Counted from the stretch's first letter, positions 1 through 9,807 are shown. The stretch: 64,000 bases of DNA from Paenibacillus sp. PastM-3 (GCF_029893965.1 NZ_JARXXP010000009.1:124001-188000); one strand, 5' to 3'. Notes: a model not told the origin generated them from the letters alone. Made by a program: numbers and translations.

Positions 1-1
1 G

Positions 2-688
2 AAAAAACAGCTGGCGTATCTTTGCATTATAGTATCCCTGTTGACTGCAGCGTTCTTTTACAATGGTACTACCAGTGCCGATACGCCGGTTGTCAACAAC
101 GCTGAACAGACCTATCAGCTTGCAGAAAAGGCGATGTTCTATCTGCGGGTGCTGAAAAGCGACGGGACGGCAAGTGCCACGGGTACAGGAATTATCCTGT
201 CCCCCGGCGGCACTGCAGTCACTGCGTACCATGTTGTAAAGGGTGCGGAGCGGATGGAAGGGGTAATGGCTGACGGGACTGTAATCAGTCCTGTCAAAGT
301 TACCAAGTACGATGAGCTCAAGGATGTAGCGGTGCTGGAGCTGCCTTCGCCTGCGGCGATGAAGATAAAGGACAATGCCTATTCCTATCTTCAGGTGCGC
401 AAGAATGCGGTTAAACACGGCGAGACGGTATTCGCACTGGGGTACCCGCTAAAGAATACGAATATGATTACCGAGGGCATCGTCAACACGCCTGCAGCTG
501 AGATTAACGGCCGCAGCAGAATTCTGACCTCAGCACAGGTAGCAAGCGGAATGTCCGGGGGTCCCCTGATGGATGCGCACGGCCAGCTGGCCGGAGTGAT
601 TTCCGGCTCTTTACGGACGATGAATAATATTCATCTGATCATTAACAATGATGATCTCCGCAGCCTGCTGCCGGCGGCGCTGAAATAA
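2..688 (+). CDS. Trypsin-like serine protease, secreted (5' partial)
   Basis: S1-type endopeptidase domain of the HtrA/trypsin-like family. The triad is readable: His in a TAYHVV context (codon at 230), Asp in KDVAVLEL (codon at 323) and Ser in SGMSGGP (codon at 554). The frame stays open to the first base of the window, and the upstream codons give a lysine pair followed by a hydrophobic stretch (LCIIVSLLTAAFF), which reads as a signal peptide or membrane anchor. The gene therefore starts left of the window; the TTG at 41 lies inside that hydrophobic stretch and is not a likely start. No PDZ domain follows, so it is shorter than classic HtrA. It probably acts outside the membrane. The substrate is unknown. 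Confidence 0.8.
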   Translation, partial: KKQLAYLCIIVSLLTAAFFYNGTTSADTPVVNNAEQTYQLAEKAMFYLRVLKSDGTASATGTGIILSPGGTAVTAYHVVKGAERMEGVMADGTVISPVKVTKYDELKDVAVLELPSPAAMKIKDNAYSYLQVRKNAVKHGETVFALGYPLKNTNMITEGIVNTPAAEINGRSRILTSAQVASGMSGGPLMDAHGQLAGVISGSLRTMNNIHLIINNDDLRSLLPAALK

Positions 689-756
689 GACGTTATGCGT
701 CTGCAGCTCATTGTTCTGGCAGAAGCAGAAGTTGAGGCGGGTTAACTTCAATCACG

Positions 757-805
757 GCTGTCCCGGGACGTCTGTTTGACAGGCGCCAAGGGCAGCTCTT
801 TTTTT
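757..805 (+). terminator. Probable intrinsic terminator after the protease gene
   Basis: An imperfect stem (gctgtccc with gggcagc, one bulge) encloses a small inner hairpin and is followed by a run of eight T residues. Confidence 0.5.
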
Positions 806-837
806 AAACCAATTTCCTGGTGAAAGGCGGGAGAGAA

Positions 838-1209
838 ATGATTAGGGCGTTTTTGCTGGATGTGAATCAGGAGGATCTCTATAAGCTGGCTGCCATGCTG
901 CACAGGTCAGGAAAAGTCGCTGTGATCGGGATGTCTTCTCATCCGCAGAGCGCTTTGGAACAGATGACCGGGCTGCAGCCGGATGTTCTGTTTCTGGATC
1001 TTCAGCTCCACGGCCTGCAGGGAGTACTGGTGGCAGAGCAGATTAAGCAGCAGCTGCCGGCAATTCAGATTGTGGTTACGACGGGAAGTAAACAGCATGC
1101 GCTTTGGGCTTTTGACCAGGCAATTGTGGATTATCTTTTAAAGCCGTTTGAAGAGGAAAGGCTGTGCCAGTCCCTGGAACGGCTGCGTAAAGGCAGCGAT
1201 GCGGTATAG
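838..1209 (+). CDS. Single-domain response regulator (receiver only)
   Basis: 123 residues covering one receiver domain with no output domain. Phosphoacceptor Asp54 sits in LFLDLQL, the switch Thr is at 81/82 (VVTT) and the conserved Lys102 is in LLKPF. An upstream GTG at 820 would place the ribosome site inside the gene; GGCGGGAGA stands just before the ATG at 838, so that start is chosen. The alpha5 end (SLERLRKGS) resembles receivers of LytTR-type regulators. No histidine kinase is adjacent, so the partner is unknown. It could relay phosphate or act by protein contact. Confidence 0.8.
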   Translation: MIRAFLLDVNQEDLYKLAAMLHRSGKVAVIGMSSHPQSALEQMTGLQPDVLFLDLQLHGLQGVLVAEQIKQQLPAIQIVVTTGSKQHALWAFDQAIVDYLLKPFEEERLCQSLERLRKGSDAV

Positions 1210-1274
1210 GATGCCGGATTGTCCCCCCTGTGATACAATAATCTGAAAAGCCTAAAAGATAGGGGATTGAAGGA

Positions 1275-2459
1275 ATGTATGATTTTGAACGCAAAATAGA
1301 CCGCCGCAATACCCGATCCTATAAATGGGACCAGAGTGAAAAGCTGTTTGGCAACAGCAATATTCTGCCGCTGTGGGTAGCGGATATGGATTTTGAGAGT
1401 CCGCCTGCGGTAAAGGAAGCGATATTGCGCAGGGTGGAGTCCGGCATTTACGGCTACAGTGTAACCGGCGAATCCTACAAGCAGGCCATTGTGAGCTGGT
1501 ACAGCCGGCGTCATGACTGGAAGATTCAGCCGGAGTGGATTACTGATTCACCGGGGATTGTAACCTCGCTCAGCCTTTCGGTCGAGCTGCTTACCAAACC
1601 CGGGGATGAGGTGATTCTGCAATCGCCTGTCTATTATCCTTTTTACGATGTCATTAATATGAATGACCGGACAGTAGCCAAGAATCCGCTGATTCTGAAT
1701 AACGGGCGTTATGAAATGGATTATGCGCATCTCGAAGAGGTGATGAAGGGCGGCGCCAAGCTGCTGCTGCTCTGCAACCCGCATAATCCGGGCGGTACGG
1801 TCTGGAAGCGTGAAGAGCTGCTGCGTCTGGGCGAGCTGTGCCTGCGTTACGGGGTAACGGTCATTTCCGATGAAATTCATTGCGATATGATCATGCCCGG
1901 ACATAAGCATATTCCGTTCGCGTCCTTGTCGGAGGAGCTTGCTGACATTACGGTTACCACGCTGGCAGCAACCAAAACCTTCAACCTGCCGGGCCTGCAG
2001 ACCTCTTATATTGTGGCCAAAAACCCGGAGCTGCGCCGTAAATACGAACGCAAGCTGAAGGCGCTCAGCCTGCATATGTCGCATTATTTTGCCCAGGAAG
2101 CGGTAGAGGCAGCCTACAATGAAGGAGAGGCCTGGCTGGATGAGCTGATCCGGCATATTGCCGGAAATGCGGAGTATGCAATCAGCTATCTGGCAGAGCA
2201 TCTTCCTGCAGTCAAGGTTATGCGGCCTGAAGCCACCTATCTGCTCTGGCTGAACTGCCGGGCGCTCGGGCTGGATGCCGCCGGGCTCAAAAAGCTGATG
2301 TACAAGGAGGCCGAAGTGGCCTTTAACGAGGGTTCCGTTTTCGGTCCTGAAGGCGAAGGGCATCTGCGCATCAATCTGGCTTGCCCGCGTTCAGTGTTGG
2401 CTGAAGCCCTGCAGCGGTTCAGCCGGGCGGCTGCACCTTACGTCCAGCAGTACAACTAA
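1275..2459 (+). CDS. patB: PatB/MalY-type PLP-dependent C-S lyase (aminotransferase class I/II fold)
   Basis: 394 residues, usual length for the family. The N-terminal signature NILPLWVADMDF and the PLP-lysine region AATKTFNLPG identify the MalY/PatB subgroup, whose members act as cystathionine beta-lyases or cysteine desulfhydrases rather than true transaminases. The PLP phosphate and ring region CNPHNPGGTVW and the Asp of ISDEIHCD are present. Cytosolic; it would release homocysteine or sulfide plus pyruvate and ammonia. The ATG at 1275 has AAGGA close upstream. It is followed by a strong terminator, so it ends its transcript. Exact substrate cannot be told from sequence. Confidence 0.85.
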   Translation: MYDFERKIDRRNTRSYKWDQSEKLFGNSNILPLWVADMDFESPPAVKEAILRRVESGIYGYSVTGESYKQAIVSWYSRRHDWKIQPEWITDSPGIVTSLSLSVELLTKPGDEVILQSPVYYPFYDVINMNDRTVAKNPLILNNGRYEMDYAHLEEVMKGGAKLLLLCNPHNPGGTVWKREELLRLGELCLRYGVTVISDEIHCDMIMPGHKHIPFASLSEELADITVTTLAATKTFNLPGLQTSYIVAKNPELRRKYERKLKALSLHMSHYFAQEAVEAAYNEGEAWLDELIRHIAGNAEYAISYLAEHLPAVKVMRPEATYLLWLNCRALGLDAAGLKKLMYKEAEVAFNEGSVFGPEGEGHLRINLACPRSVLAEALQRFSRAAAPYVQQYN

Positions 2460-2474
2460 ATAATATTACAGTAA

Positions 2475-2530
2475 GCTTGCCGCAGATCCTCTTGAACACT
2501 GGCTGTTCAGAGAATCGCGGCAGGCTTTTT
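2475..2530 (+). terminator. Intrinsic terminator after patB
   Basis: Inverted repeat gcttgccgc...gcggcaggc with an inner pair cttgaac/gttcag, followed by five T. It lies across the TTG at 2529, which argues against that TTG as start of the next gene. Confidence 0.8.
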
Positions 2531-2579
2531 GCTTGACTTGACGCAGCTTACTACAGAGATGAATGGAGAGAACCTGCAA

Positions 2580-3530
2580 ATGAGCTTGACCCGAATGATA
2601 ATTGACTGTGACACCGGAATTGATGATGCACTGGCTATACTATACGCACTCCGTACTCCGGGTGTAATAATAGAGGGAATTACGATGGTCTTCGGCAATA
2701 CGAGCGTCGAGCAGGCGGCTGACAATACGCTCAGGCTGCTGGATCTGGCCAAACCGGATTACGAAATCCCTGTTGCCATAGGCGCATCCAAAGCGCTCGC
2801 CCGTGAGCTTGGCAGCTTCTCGCCTCATGTGCACGGGGAGAACGGCATTGGCGACGTCCAGCTCCCGGCGTCTTCCCTGCGGCCGGTTAAAGAGAGTGCT
2901 GCAGCGTTTATCGTAAGACTGGCTAATGAGCATCCCGGCGAAATCGTGCTGGTGACGCTTGGCCGGCTGACCAATCTGGCGCAGGCGCTTGAACTGGACC
3001 CGGATTTGACCGCCAAGCTGAAAAAGGTAGTGGTGATGGGCGGAACCATTTTCAAACCGGGGAATGTGACACCGGTAGCTGAAGCCAATCTTTGGGGCGA
3101 TCCGTTGGCGGCAGACCGGGTATTTACCTCAGGGCTGCCCGTCTTAATGGTGGGGCTGGATGTAACGCTGGAAACGCTGATTACCTCGGAGCATCTGGAA
3201 CTGCTGAAGCGTCACGGCAAGGAAGAGAACCGGGCGGTTATCGAATTTATGGACCAGTCTCTGCAGCATTATTTCCATTTTTACCGGGAGGCGAATTATA
3301 TTATCAATGCAGCACCGCTGCATGATCCGCTGGCCATGATGGCCGCGCTGCATCCGGACCTGCTGACCTGCCGGCAGATGAAGGTCCGTGTGGAGCATCA
3401 GGGGGAGCATACCAGCGGGATGGTTGTAGCCGATCTGCGGGCGCAGCCCAAGGTAGGGGAATTTATTGAGGTAGCCGCTCAAGTGGATGCCCGGCGTGCG
3501 GTAGGTGTCTTTTTAGCCGCGTTCATGTAG
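2580..3530 (+). CDS. Nucleoside hydrolase (IUNH family)
   Basis: 316 residues. The calcium-binding N-terminal motif DCDTGIDDALA is intact, as are VVMGG and the C-terminal HDPLA motif, which together mark inosine-uridine-preferring nucleoside hydrolases. The enzyme cleaves the N-glycosidic bond of ribonucleosides in salvage. A longer reading from TTG 2529 would begin inside the preceding terminator; ATG 2580 has GGAGAG about 9 nt upstream and puts the catalytic motif at the usual distance from the N terminus. No transporter or other salvage gene is adjacent, so substrate preference is open. Confidence 0.85.
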   Translation: MSLTRMIIDCDTGIDDALAILYALRTPGVIIEGITMVFGNTSVEQAADNTLRLLDLAKPDYEIPVAIGASKALARELGSFSPHVHGENGIGDVQLPASSLRPVKESAAAFIVRLANEHPGEIVLVTLGRLTNLAQALELDPDLTAKLKKVVVMGGTIFKPGNVTPVAEANLWGDPLAADRVFTSGLPVLMVGLDVTLETLITSEHLELLKRHGKEENRAVIEFMDQSLQHYFHFYREANYIINAAPLHDPLAMMAALHPDLLTCRQMKVRVEHQGEHTSGMVVADLRAQPKVGEFIEVAAQVDARRAVGVFLAAFM

Positions 3531-3595
3531 GTCTCCCGGCTGCAGGGTTCTGAAGAAATATCAGTGGTGTCATTCAAAAGTGACAATCTATTAAT

Positions 3596-3623
3596 TTGCT
3601 AAAATGTGCTAGTTTGGTAAAAT
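3596..3623 (+). promoter_or_regulatory. Candidate SigA promoter for the GH18-like gene
   Basis: TTGCTA and TAAAAT separated by 16 bp, about 55 bp before the start codon. Moderate match only. Confidence 0.4.
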
Positions 3624-3679
3624 AATAGGGTCGTGACTGTTAATCATTCAGAAATCTTGCAGATTGGGGAATAGAACAT

Positions 3680-4924
3680 ATGAAAAGAATAGGTAAGCTG
3701 GTATTATGCGCAGCGATTACAATGAGCGGATTTGCCGCCCTTCCTGTGCAGCCGTCACAGGCTGCCTCAAACAGCGTAACCATTATGCTGGACGGTTATC
3801 CGCTGCCGTTTCCGGTGTCACCGGCCGTAATGAGCGGAACAACGATGGTGCCGTTCCGGACCATTTCCGAAGCGCTCGGCATTAAAGTGGATTGGAACCA
3901 GGCTGCCAAGAAAATTACAGCGACCAATACCGAAGCTTCAGGCTCCAAGGTGGTCACTCTTACATTAGGCAGCACAACGGCAACAGTCAACGGCGCAGCA
4001 GTTAAGCTGGCTGTAGCACCGCAGAATATCCGCGGCACGACGATGATTCCGCTCAGCTTCTTCGGCCAGCAGTTCGGGGCAGGGGTGAGCTGGAATCAGG
4101 CGACCAAGACTGTATCCATTACTTCGCCCCAAAGAGACCTCTACACACTCGGCTTCTATGCCCAGAAGTCTTACGGCGAGGTGTCGCTGATTCCGAGCTT
4201 CGATGCCGTTCATTTCGGCTGGAGCCGGCTTGACCGCAGCGGCCAGTTTACGACAAGCAGTACGGATTTCTGGTGGCCGAAGGCTGACGGTGATGTGACG
4301 CCGGAGTCGATAGTCCAAAACGCCGCAGCCGCAGGCACGGCCCCTTATCTGATGGTCTATTCGGGAGATAAGGAGCTTGAGCTGACCAAAAATCTTGAAG
4401 ACCCCGTATTACAGCAGCAGACCATCTCAAGCATCGTCTCGCTGGCAACGGAGAAGGGCTTCCAGGGCATCGGATTGGATCTGGAAGGGCTGGGACTGAC
4501 GGGAGACAAGAAGCTGGTGCAGAGCCGGTTCAATACGTTCGTGAAGAATCTGGCGGCCGTTGCCCGGTCGGCAGGACTGAAGCTGACAGTGATTCTGCCG
4601 CCGCTGAACGGCTCTTACAAGGGCTATGATTATAAGACGCTGGCAACGCTAGCTGATGATCTGGTGATTATGGCTTATGCCTATGAAGATGAATCCAGAC
4701 CGGAGCCGCTGGCTATGGTCGACCAGGGAATCCGCCTGGCGCTGGAGCAGGTCAGCAAGGACAAGCTGATTCTCGGCATCTCGGTTTTCAGTGAGGATGA
4801 GACCTCTGTGAATGCAAAGATCGGGCTTGCCAAGCGCTACGGGCTGAAGGGGATCGCCATCTGGCGTCTGGGCCTGATCGGGCAGCCGGTATGGAACGAG
4901 ATGAGTAAATCCGTGGAATTATAA
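3680..4924 (+). CDS. Secreted stalk-domain (copper amine oxidase N-like) protein with GH18-like catalytic domain
   Basis: 414 residues. A signal peptide (MKRIGKLVLCAAITMSGFAA, cleavage near PSQAAS) is followed by two tandem copper-amine-oxidase-N-like repeats, with the signatures GTTMVPFRTISEALG and GTTMIPLSFF (about 35-150). The C-terminal half resembles a family 18 glycosidase barrel: strand QGIGLDLEGL (Glu about residue 268) fits a variant of the DxxDxDxE motif, and LVIMAYAYEDE and ILGISVFS fit later strands. Paenibacilli and clostridia use such stalk domains on surface or spore-coat proteins. A role in cell-wall or spore peptidoglycan modification (YaaH/YdhD-like) is an inference. Glu is present but two of the usual acidic residues are replaced, so activity is uncertain. 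Confidence 0.75.
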   Translation: MKRIGKLVLCAAITMSGFAALPVQPSQAASNSVTIMLDGYPLPFPVSPAVMSGTTMVPFRTISEALGIKVDWNQAAKKITATNTEASGSKVVTLTLGSTTATVNGAAVKLAVAPQNIRGTTMIPLSFFGQQFGAGVSWNQATKTVSITSPQRDLYTLGFYAQKSYGEVSLIPSFDAVHFGWSRLDRSGQFTTSSTDFWWPKADGDVTPESIVQNAAAAGTAPYLMVYSGDKELELTKNLEDPVLQQQTISSIVSLATEKGFQGIGLDLEGLGLTGDKKLVQSRFNTFVKNLAAVARSAGLKLTVILPPLNGSYKGYDYKTLATLADDLVIMAYAYEDESRPEPLAMVDQGIRLALEQVSKDKLILGISVFSEDETSVNAKIGLAKRYGLKGIAIWRLGLIGQPVWNEMSKSVEL

Positions 4925-4941
4925 ATTTATATTGAGGAAGG

Positions 4942-4967
4942 GACTGCCGTGTGCAGTCTCTTTTTTT
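4942..4967 (+). terminator. Intrinsic terminator
   Basis: gactgc/gcagtc stem with a 5-nt loop and eight T residues. Confidence 0.8.
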
Positions 4968-5093
4968 GGTCTATCCGCTGTATGCCGGACAAACATGCCA
5001 CAACAAATGTCACATTAACCTGAGCCCGAACCCTTTATAATTTTTAAGGTTGACCCTTGGGCTGACTATATTATTACAGGAGGACATTTGAGC

Positions 5094-6047
5094 ATGAGCA
5101 TAAAATATAAAGCACTGGAGCTTGATAAGCCGCTGACGTATGAGCTGGAAGGGCTTGAAGTGGGCGTCACCTCGAACTGCAATTTCCGCTGCGATTACTG
5201 CTGCGCCTATAATAGAAATGACGGGGAGGCTATCAACGGCAAGGAGGTTATCCGTATTCTGGAGGAGCTTCCGGGGTTGAAACGGGTCCGTCTCTCCGGC
5301 GGTGAGGTTACGCTGAAGTTCCAGGATTGCGTGGAGATTGTGACCTACTGCTCATCGCGCGGCATCCAGACTCAACTGAACTCCAACGGAAGTCTGCTTA
5401 ATGCAGAGCGGATCGAACAGCTGGTGAAGGCCGGACTGACCACGATACATATTTCATTTAATTTTACGACGGCTGAGGGCTTCTCGAAATATTACAACAT
5501 TCACCCGACAGTCTACGAAAAAATCAGAGAGAACATCACCATGTTCGCCAAAACAGATGTGAACGTTGTGCTGGAAACCCTGCTGTTCGACCAGACACAG
5601 GATAACATGCAGGAGATCAGCGACCATGTATATTCCATGGGAGTGCGGACACACGAAATTCAGAACAGCATCATTATGGGACACACCGGCTGGAAGGCGA
5701 TCGCAGCGCAGGAGAACCTGAAGAATGCCGTAAACCAGCTGATTGCAAACCGGAAGGAAGATACTACCCTGTACTTCACGTGCATGGACCGGTTCATGGA
5801 CAGACTGGGCTTTGAGGAGCAGCCGGGCGTCTATTTCCCGCACTGCATTGAAGGCAAGAAGCAGCTGCATCTGCACGGCAACGGTGATATTCTGATCTCC
5901 GAGCTGTGCCACCCGGTCATTATCGGCAACATCTACAAGGGTACCTCGCTGAATGAGCTGTATACGAATGTGCCTAAACCGCTGGAGCGGTTTCTGGAGA
6001 AACAGCCTTGCCCGGCGCTGGACGCCCTTTTCCCGGCAGAGGTGTAG
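5094..6047 (+). CDS. Radical SAM protein with C-terminal cysteines
   Basis: 317 residues. The N-terminal CxxxCxxC [4Fe-4S]/SAM motif is Cys29, Cys33, Cys36 with an extra Cys37, and LSGGE (the GGE motif) follows. Four more cysteines in the last third (CMDRF, PHCIEG, SELCHP, QPCPAL) suggest an auxiliary cluster of SPASM or twitch type. The ATG at 5094 is 10 nt from AGGAGG; the TTG at 5088 is only 4 nt away. The gene stands alone between two terminators. No peptide precursor, MoaA partner or methyltransferase substrate is seen beside it, so the reaction is unknown. Confidence 0.75.
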   Translation: MSIKYKALELDKPLTYELEGLEVGVTSNCNFRCDYCCAYNRNDGEAINGKEVIRILEELPGLKRVRLSGGEVTLKFQDCVEIVTYCSSRGIQTQLNSNGSLLNAERIEQLVKAGLTTIHISFNFTTAEGFSKYYNIHPTVYEKIRENITMFAKTDVNVVLETLLFDQTQDNMQEISDHVYSMGVRTHEIQNSIIMGHTGWKAIAAQENLKNAVNQLIANRKEDTTLYFTCMDRFMDRLGFEEQPGVYFPHCIEGKKQLHLHGNGDILISELCHPVIIGNIYKGTSLNELYTNVPKPLERFLEKQPCPALDALFPAEV

Positions 6048-6065
6048 ACTGTAGGCCGACCAATG

Positions 6066-6110
6066 AAAATAAAGCCTTTTTTCTCTGTTTGGAGAAAAGG
6101 CTTTATTTTT
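6066..6110 (+). terminator. Strong bidirectional-looking terminator
   Basis: A long inverted repeat, aaaataaagcctttt paired with aaaaggctttatttt, with T runs on both strands. Confidence 0.85.
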
Positions 6111-6267
6111 AGTCTTATCATTCGACAAACTATGATAAAATTCGCTGAAATTCTTCATGTCATCTACAATAACCTCCGGTTCAATCCGATATAGATTGTA
6201 ATAATTGTTACAAAAAATAAGGATTTATAAAAGATGGATAAGATGAAGGTGGAAGGGTGCTGATAAA

Positions 6268-8301
6268 ATGAAGATTCGGATGAAGCTATCTGTTATGATG
6301 ATCGCCGTTACACTGATTTCTACGGCAATGATGGGTGTTTTCACGTATTACAAATCTACAGGCACTATTATGGATCTCACCGAATCTGCCATGGCACAAG
6401 TCAACACGAACAAAGCACAGACCATTGAAGCTATGATAGACAAAGAGAAGCGGAGTATGCAGCTGGTAGCCGGAGAATCGGAAATTACTGAGCTGCTGCT
6501 GAAGGATGCGGCCCGTGAGCTGGCCGCCGGGGATGAACTGGTGACTGAAGTGAATACCAGACTGCAGGCACAGGTTAATGATGCAGGGAATCTTGAGCAT
6601 ATGTTTGTAGTTAACATGCAGGGGATCGCGATTGCCGACAGTGATACAAAGCTGGTGGGAACAGATTTCAGCGAACGCAATTATACGATTAATGTGATCA
6701 AGACCCGGGCGGCAGTGATCAGTGAAACGCTGAAGTCGAAGTCCACAGGCGCTTACGTGCTTGCTTTTGCCCATCCGGTAATGAATAACGGCGAAATGAT
6801 CGGATTTGTGGCTTCGGCCGTCAATGCCAGCAGCATCATCAAATACCTGGCGGATGCCAAGGTTGCCAATGCCCCTTCTTCTTACGCCTATCTGGTAGAT
6901 GAGACCGGCAATATGCTGTATCATCCGGATGAAGCCAGGATCGGCTCACCTGTAGAGAATGAGCAGATCAAGGCTGTGGTTGAACGGGTGAAGTCCGGGG
7001 AGACGGTTGCGGATGACAATGTGCAGTATTTTTATAAAGGAGCCGAGAAAAAAGCGGCCTATACTGTCCTCCCGCTGACCAAGTGGACGCTGGTGCTGAC
7101 CGGTGACCTGGGGGAAATTATGCAGCCGGTTGATAACATGACAAACTATATTATCCTGCTCGGACTTGGCAGCCTGCTGCTGACCCTGCTGATCGGAATC
7201 ATTGTGGCCACCCGGATCTCATCGCCGATTATCAAGCTGACAGAGCTGATTAACCGGACGGCAGAGCTGGACCTGAAATACGACAAGCAGTACGAGCATC
7301 TGGTCCGGAACAAGGACGAAACCGGTATGATTGCCAAAGCGATGTTCCATACACGTACGGTTCTGCGCGAAATGGCCAGCAGCCTGGTTGGAATTTCGGG
7401 CAAGGTTCTGGACAATGCAGTGCTACTAGAAAAGCTCTCGGTTGACGTCCGCGAGAATGCGCATGACAACTCGGCAACAACAGAGCAGCTGTCCGCCGGC
7501 ATGGAGGAGACGGCAGCCTCCACCCAGGAGATGACGGCGGCGATCCATGAAGTAGAGACCAACGTGCAGCTGATTTCCGGGCGGGTCAGAGAAGGTGCGG
7601 ATGTATCCGGCCATATTACAGAGCGTGCGCTTGCCCTGCAGCATGATGCTATAGAATCGACAGACAGAGCCAAGGAGATCTATGAAGCGGTAAGGACCGA
7701 AATGGAAAAAGCGATCGAGCAGTCCGGGGCAATCAATGAGATTAACGCGCTTGCTGATACCATCCTGTCGATTACGAGCCAGACCAATCTGCTTGCCCTT
7801 AATGCGGCGATTGAGGCAGCGCGGGCAGGTGAAGCGGGCCGCGGCTTTGCGGTAGTGGCTGGCGAAATCCGCAAGCTGGCGGAGAAATCCTCGGAGACAG
7901 CATCCGGCATTCAGGGGGTTGTCAAAAATGTGTATTCATCAGTTGAGCTGATGAAAGAGCATTCCGAGGCTGTGCTGGCCTTCATCGACAAGAACGTGCT
8001 CGCAGACTATGAGCGTCTTACCGAGGTCAGCCAGCAGTACAATAAAGATGCGTCCACGATCAATGAGCTGATGGGCCAGTTTGCCGAAGCCGCCGATCAT
8101 CTGAACGAAACCGTAGGCAGTATCGCCATTGCTGTGAATGAGGTTGCTGCAACCGTTAATGAAGGAGCGATCGGCGTACAGGACATCGCCGTAAAAACTG
8201 CCGACATTGTCGAGAAGACTTTCCACGAGGCAGCTATGGCAGATGAGAATACCCAGAGCGCCAAAGAGCTGCAAGTACTGGTAGACAGGTTCAAAATCTG
8301 A
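6268..8301 (+). CDS. Methyl-accepting chemotaxis protein with Cache-type sensor
   Basis: 677 residues. TM1 is about 9-29, an extracytoplasmic sensor of about 260 residues follows (a Cache-like segment containing [11 protein letters not shown] and [16 protein letters not shown]), TM2 is about 294-316, then HAMP, then a long cytoplasmic coiled coil. The signalling tip around residues 505-545 ([29 protein letters not shown]) is canonical, so it should contact CheA and CheW. Ligand unknown; dCache domains often bind amino acids or organic acids. No che genes are nearby. Confidence 0.9.
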   Translation: MKIRMKLSVMMIAVTLISTAMMGVFTYYKSTGTIMDLTESAMAQVNTNKAQTIEAMIDKEKRSMQLVAGESEITELLLKDAARELAAGDELVTEVNTRLQAQVNDAGNLEHMFVVNMQGIAIADSDTKLVGTDFSERNYTINVIKTRAAVISETLKSKSTGAYVLAFAHPVMNNGEMIGFVASAVNASSIIKYLADAKVANAPSSYAYLVDETGNMLYHPDEARIGSPVENEQIKAVVERVKSGETVADDNVQYFYKGAEKKAAYTVLPLTKWTLVLTGDLGEIMQPVDNMTNYIILLGLGSLLLTLLIGIIVATRISSPIIKLTELINRTAELDLKYDKQYEHLVRNKDETGMIAKAMFHTRTVLREMASSLVGISGKVLDNAVLLEKLSVDVRENAHDNSATTEQLSAGMEETAASTQEMTAAIHEVETNVQLISGRVREGADVSGHITERALALQHDAIESTDRAKEIYEAVRTEMEKAIEQSGAINEINALADTILSITSQTNLLALNAAIEAARAGEAGRGFAVVAGEIRKLAEKSSETASGIQGVVKNVYSSVELMKEHSEAVLAFIDKNVLADYERLTEVSQQYNKDASTINELMGQFAEAADHLNETVGSIAIAVNEVAATVNEGAIGVQDIAVKTADIVEKTFHEAAMADENTQSAKELQVLVDRFKI

Positions 8302-8341
8302 TTTCATTTCACTGCGCAGCGGTTCTTCCAGGTATTTCAGT

Positions 8342-8370
8342 CCATAATAATAGTAAGAATATTATTGTGG
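8342..8370. promoter_or_regulatory. AT-rich dyad upstream of the AraC-family gene
   Basis: ccataataata and tattattgtgg form an imperfect inverted repeat about 45 bp before the start codon. No T run follows, so an operator is as likely as an RNA hairpin. Confidence 0.3.
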
Positions 8371-8413
8371 ATGTTAAGTGTACTGCTTAATGCTGAAATA
8401 AGGGGGATACGGG

Positions 8414-9655
8414 ATGGTTAAAATCTCGCCGGAAGAGGAGCTGCAATCGGGACGCGGACAAGTGCGCCAGCTGCAGGAGAGCTTTCTTCTGCAGCTGATT
8501 CAGGAGGACTGGCCGGGCACGGAACCGGTCAGGACACGGTTGCGCCAGCTCAAGCTGGGGCCCCTTGCTGCTGAGGGTCTCAGGCTGCGGTTTGCCGCTG
8601 CTGAGCTCAAGCTGCCGCCTGAGGAAATATCACCTGCCTTCAGGCGCCGACAGCTTGCCGCAGGTGCCGGATTTCAGCTTGTGTGCCGGGAAGCGGCAGC
8701 CGGATGGAAGCATATTTATCCGTTTGTGAGTGAGGCGAATCCGCTGCAGGTCTATTTCCTGATTCCTGCCAGGGAAGGTGCTGAGCATGCGGGCCGTGCA
8801 AGCCGGTTTCTGACAGAGCTGGGACAGAGGCTGGAGGCTGCTATGGAATATGAGTGCATCTCAGCAGCTGGTCTTGAGGTTAAGGGGCTGAAGCGGCTGA
8901 GAAATGCCTTTGCTTCCTGCCTTTGCACCCTGGATATGACCGGCCGGCACGGTATGGGGTCCGGAGCTGCAGATGCAGTAATGCCTGTCATGTCATGGTT
9001 ATCCCCGGAGGAAGAACGAAGGCTGCAGCAAATGATTGAGACTGCGGATACCTTTGCTTTTGAGCGGGAGCTGATGGCCCTGTTTGGAACGGACAAAGCT
9101 GCAGCGAAGCCGTCTGCCATCCAGCTGTATCAGGGGATTCGTCTCCTGCTCCTGCTGAACGTAGCGGCCGGAAAATTTGCCTTCAGAGGCACTGCCCTCT
9201 GTAAATATCTGTGGAACAGTCACGCTGTGCTTGCTGCCTGCACCTCTCCGGCGCAGCTGGCAGAGCAGCTGTCTGCACGGGGGCTCCTGGTAATGGAAGA
9301 AGTGAAGCTGGCCCGTCAGTTCCCGGAAAGAGCGCTTGCAGAGGCCGTCAGAAAATATGTGGAGCGCAATTACGGCTGGGAGCTGCCGCCATCTGCTGCT
9401 GCGCAGCTCTTCGGGGTGGAGGAGAACAGCCTGAACAGGCAGTTCAAGCAGCACGTAGGCATACCGCTTGCTGATTATACCGTAAAGATCAGAATGGGCA
9501 GAGCCGAGCAGCTGCTGCCGGATGACAGGCTGAAGCTTACAGACCTTGCGCTGCTTGTCGGCTATGCCAGTCCCGGCCATTTCGTCAGCGCCTTCAAGAA
9601 ATACAGCGGCAAAAGTCCAAAGGAATACCGGGAGCGGCTGCAAAAAGGCCGTTGA
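8414..9655 (+). CDS. AraC-family transcriptional regulator
   Basis: 413 residues. The last about 100 residues carry two helix-turn-helix motifs typical of AraC proteins (AAQLFGVEENSLNRQFKQ and LTDLALLVGYASPGHFVSAF, then KYSGKSPKEYR). The N-terminal 300 residues match no domain I recognise; they lack a receiver and predicted membrane segments. GGGGGATACGGG precedes the ATG. Target genes are not evident; the nearest downstream operon has its own antiterminator. Confidence 0.8.
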   Translation: MVKISPEEELQSGRGQVRQLQESFLLQLIQEDWPGTEPVRTRLRQLKLGPLAAEGLRLRFAAAELKLPPEEISPAFRRRQLAAGAGFQLVCREAAAGWKHIYPFVSEANPLQVYFLIPAREGAEHAGRASRFLTELGQRLEAAMEYECISAAGLEVKGLKRLRNAFASCLCTLDMTGRHGMGSGAADAVMPVMSWLSPEEERRLQQMIETADTFAFERELMALFGTDKAAAKPSAIQLYQGIRLLLLLNVAAGKFAFRGTALCKYLWNSHAVLAACTSPAQLAEQLSARGLLVMEEVKLARQFPERALAEAVRKYVERNYGWELPPSAAAQLFGVEENSLNRQFKQHVGIPLADYTVKIRMGRAEQLLPDDRLKLTDLALLVGYASPGHFVSAFKKYSGKSPKEYRERLQKGR

Positions 9656-9752
9656 CAGCTTGAAGCTCCGGAGTTGCTCCTCTTTAACGTGAGTTTACTC
9701 TGGTAGTACTAATTGAACTTATATGTGGACACGAGCCGCAAATCCAAAAAAA

Positions 9753-9769
9753 GAAAGCGTATACGTTTC
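9753..9769 (+). promoter_or_regulatory. Candidate cre site (CcpA) for the beta-glucoside operon
   Basis: gaaagcgtatacgtttc is a near-palindrome close to the catabolite-responsive element pattern. It lies directly upstream of the -35 box of the licT promoter, as expected for carbon catabolite control of a PTS sugar operon. Confidence 0.5.
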
Positions 9770-9771
9770 TC

Positions 9772-9800
9772 TTGTAAAAGCCGAAGAAAAGTGTTATTCT
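9772..9800 (+). promoter_or_regulatory. Promoter of licT-bglP-bglH
   Basis: TTGTAA, 17-bp spacer, TATTCT. Transcription would start near 9807, just at the first RAT sequence. Confidence 0.6.
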
Positions 9801-9807
9801 GACTTTG

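Noticed and set aside
5050..5072. Shared operator between the radical SAM gene and the 29.6-kb palindrome
   Set aside because: Both contain ggctgactatatt, but the 5-kb copy has no matching second arm and no well-spaced -35 box, so it may be chance.
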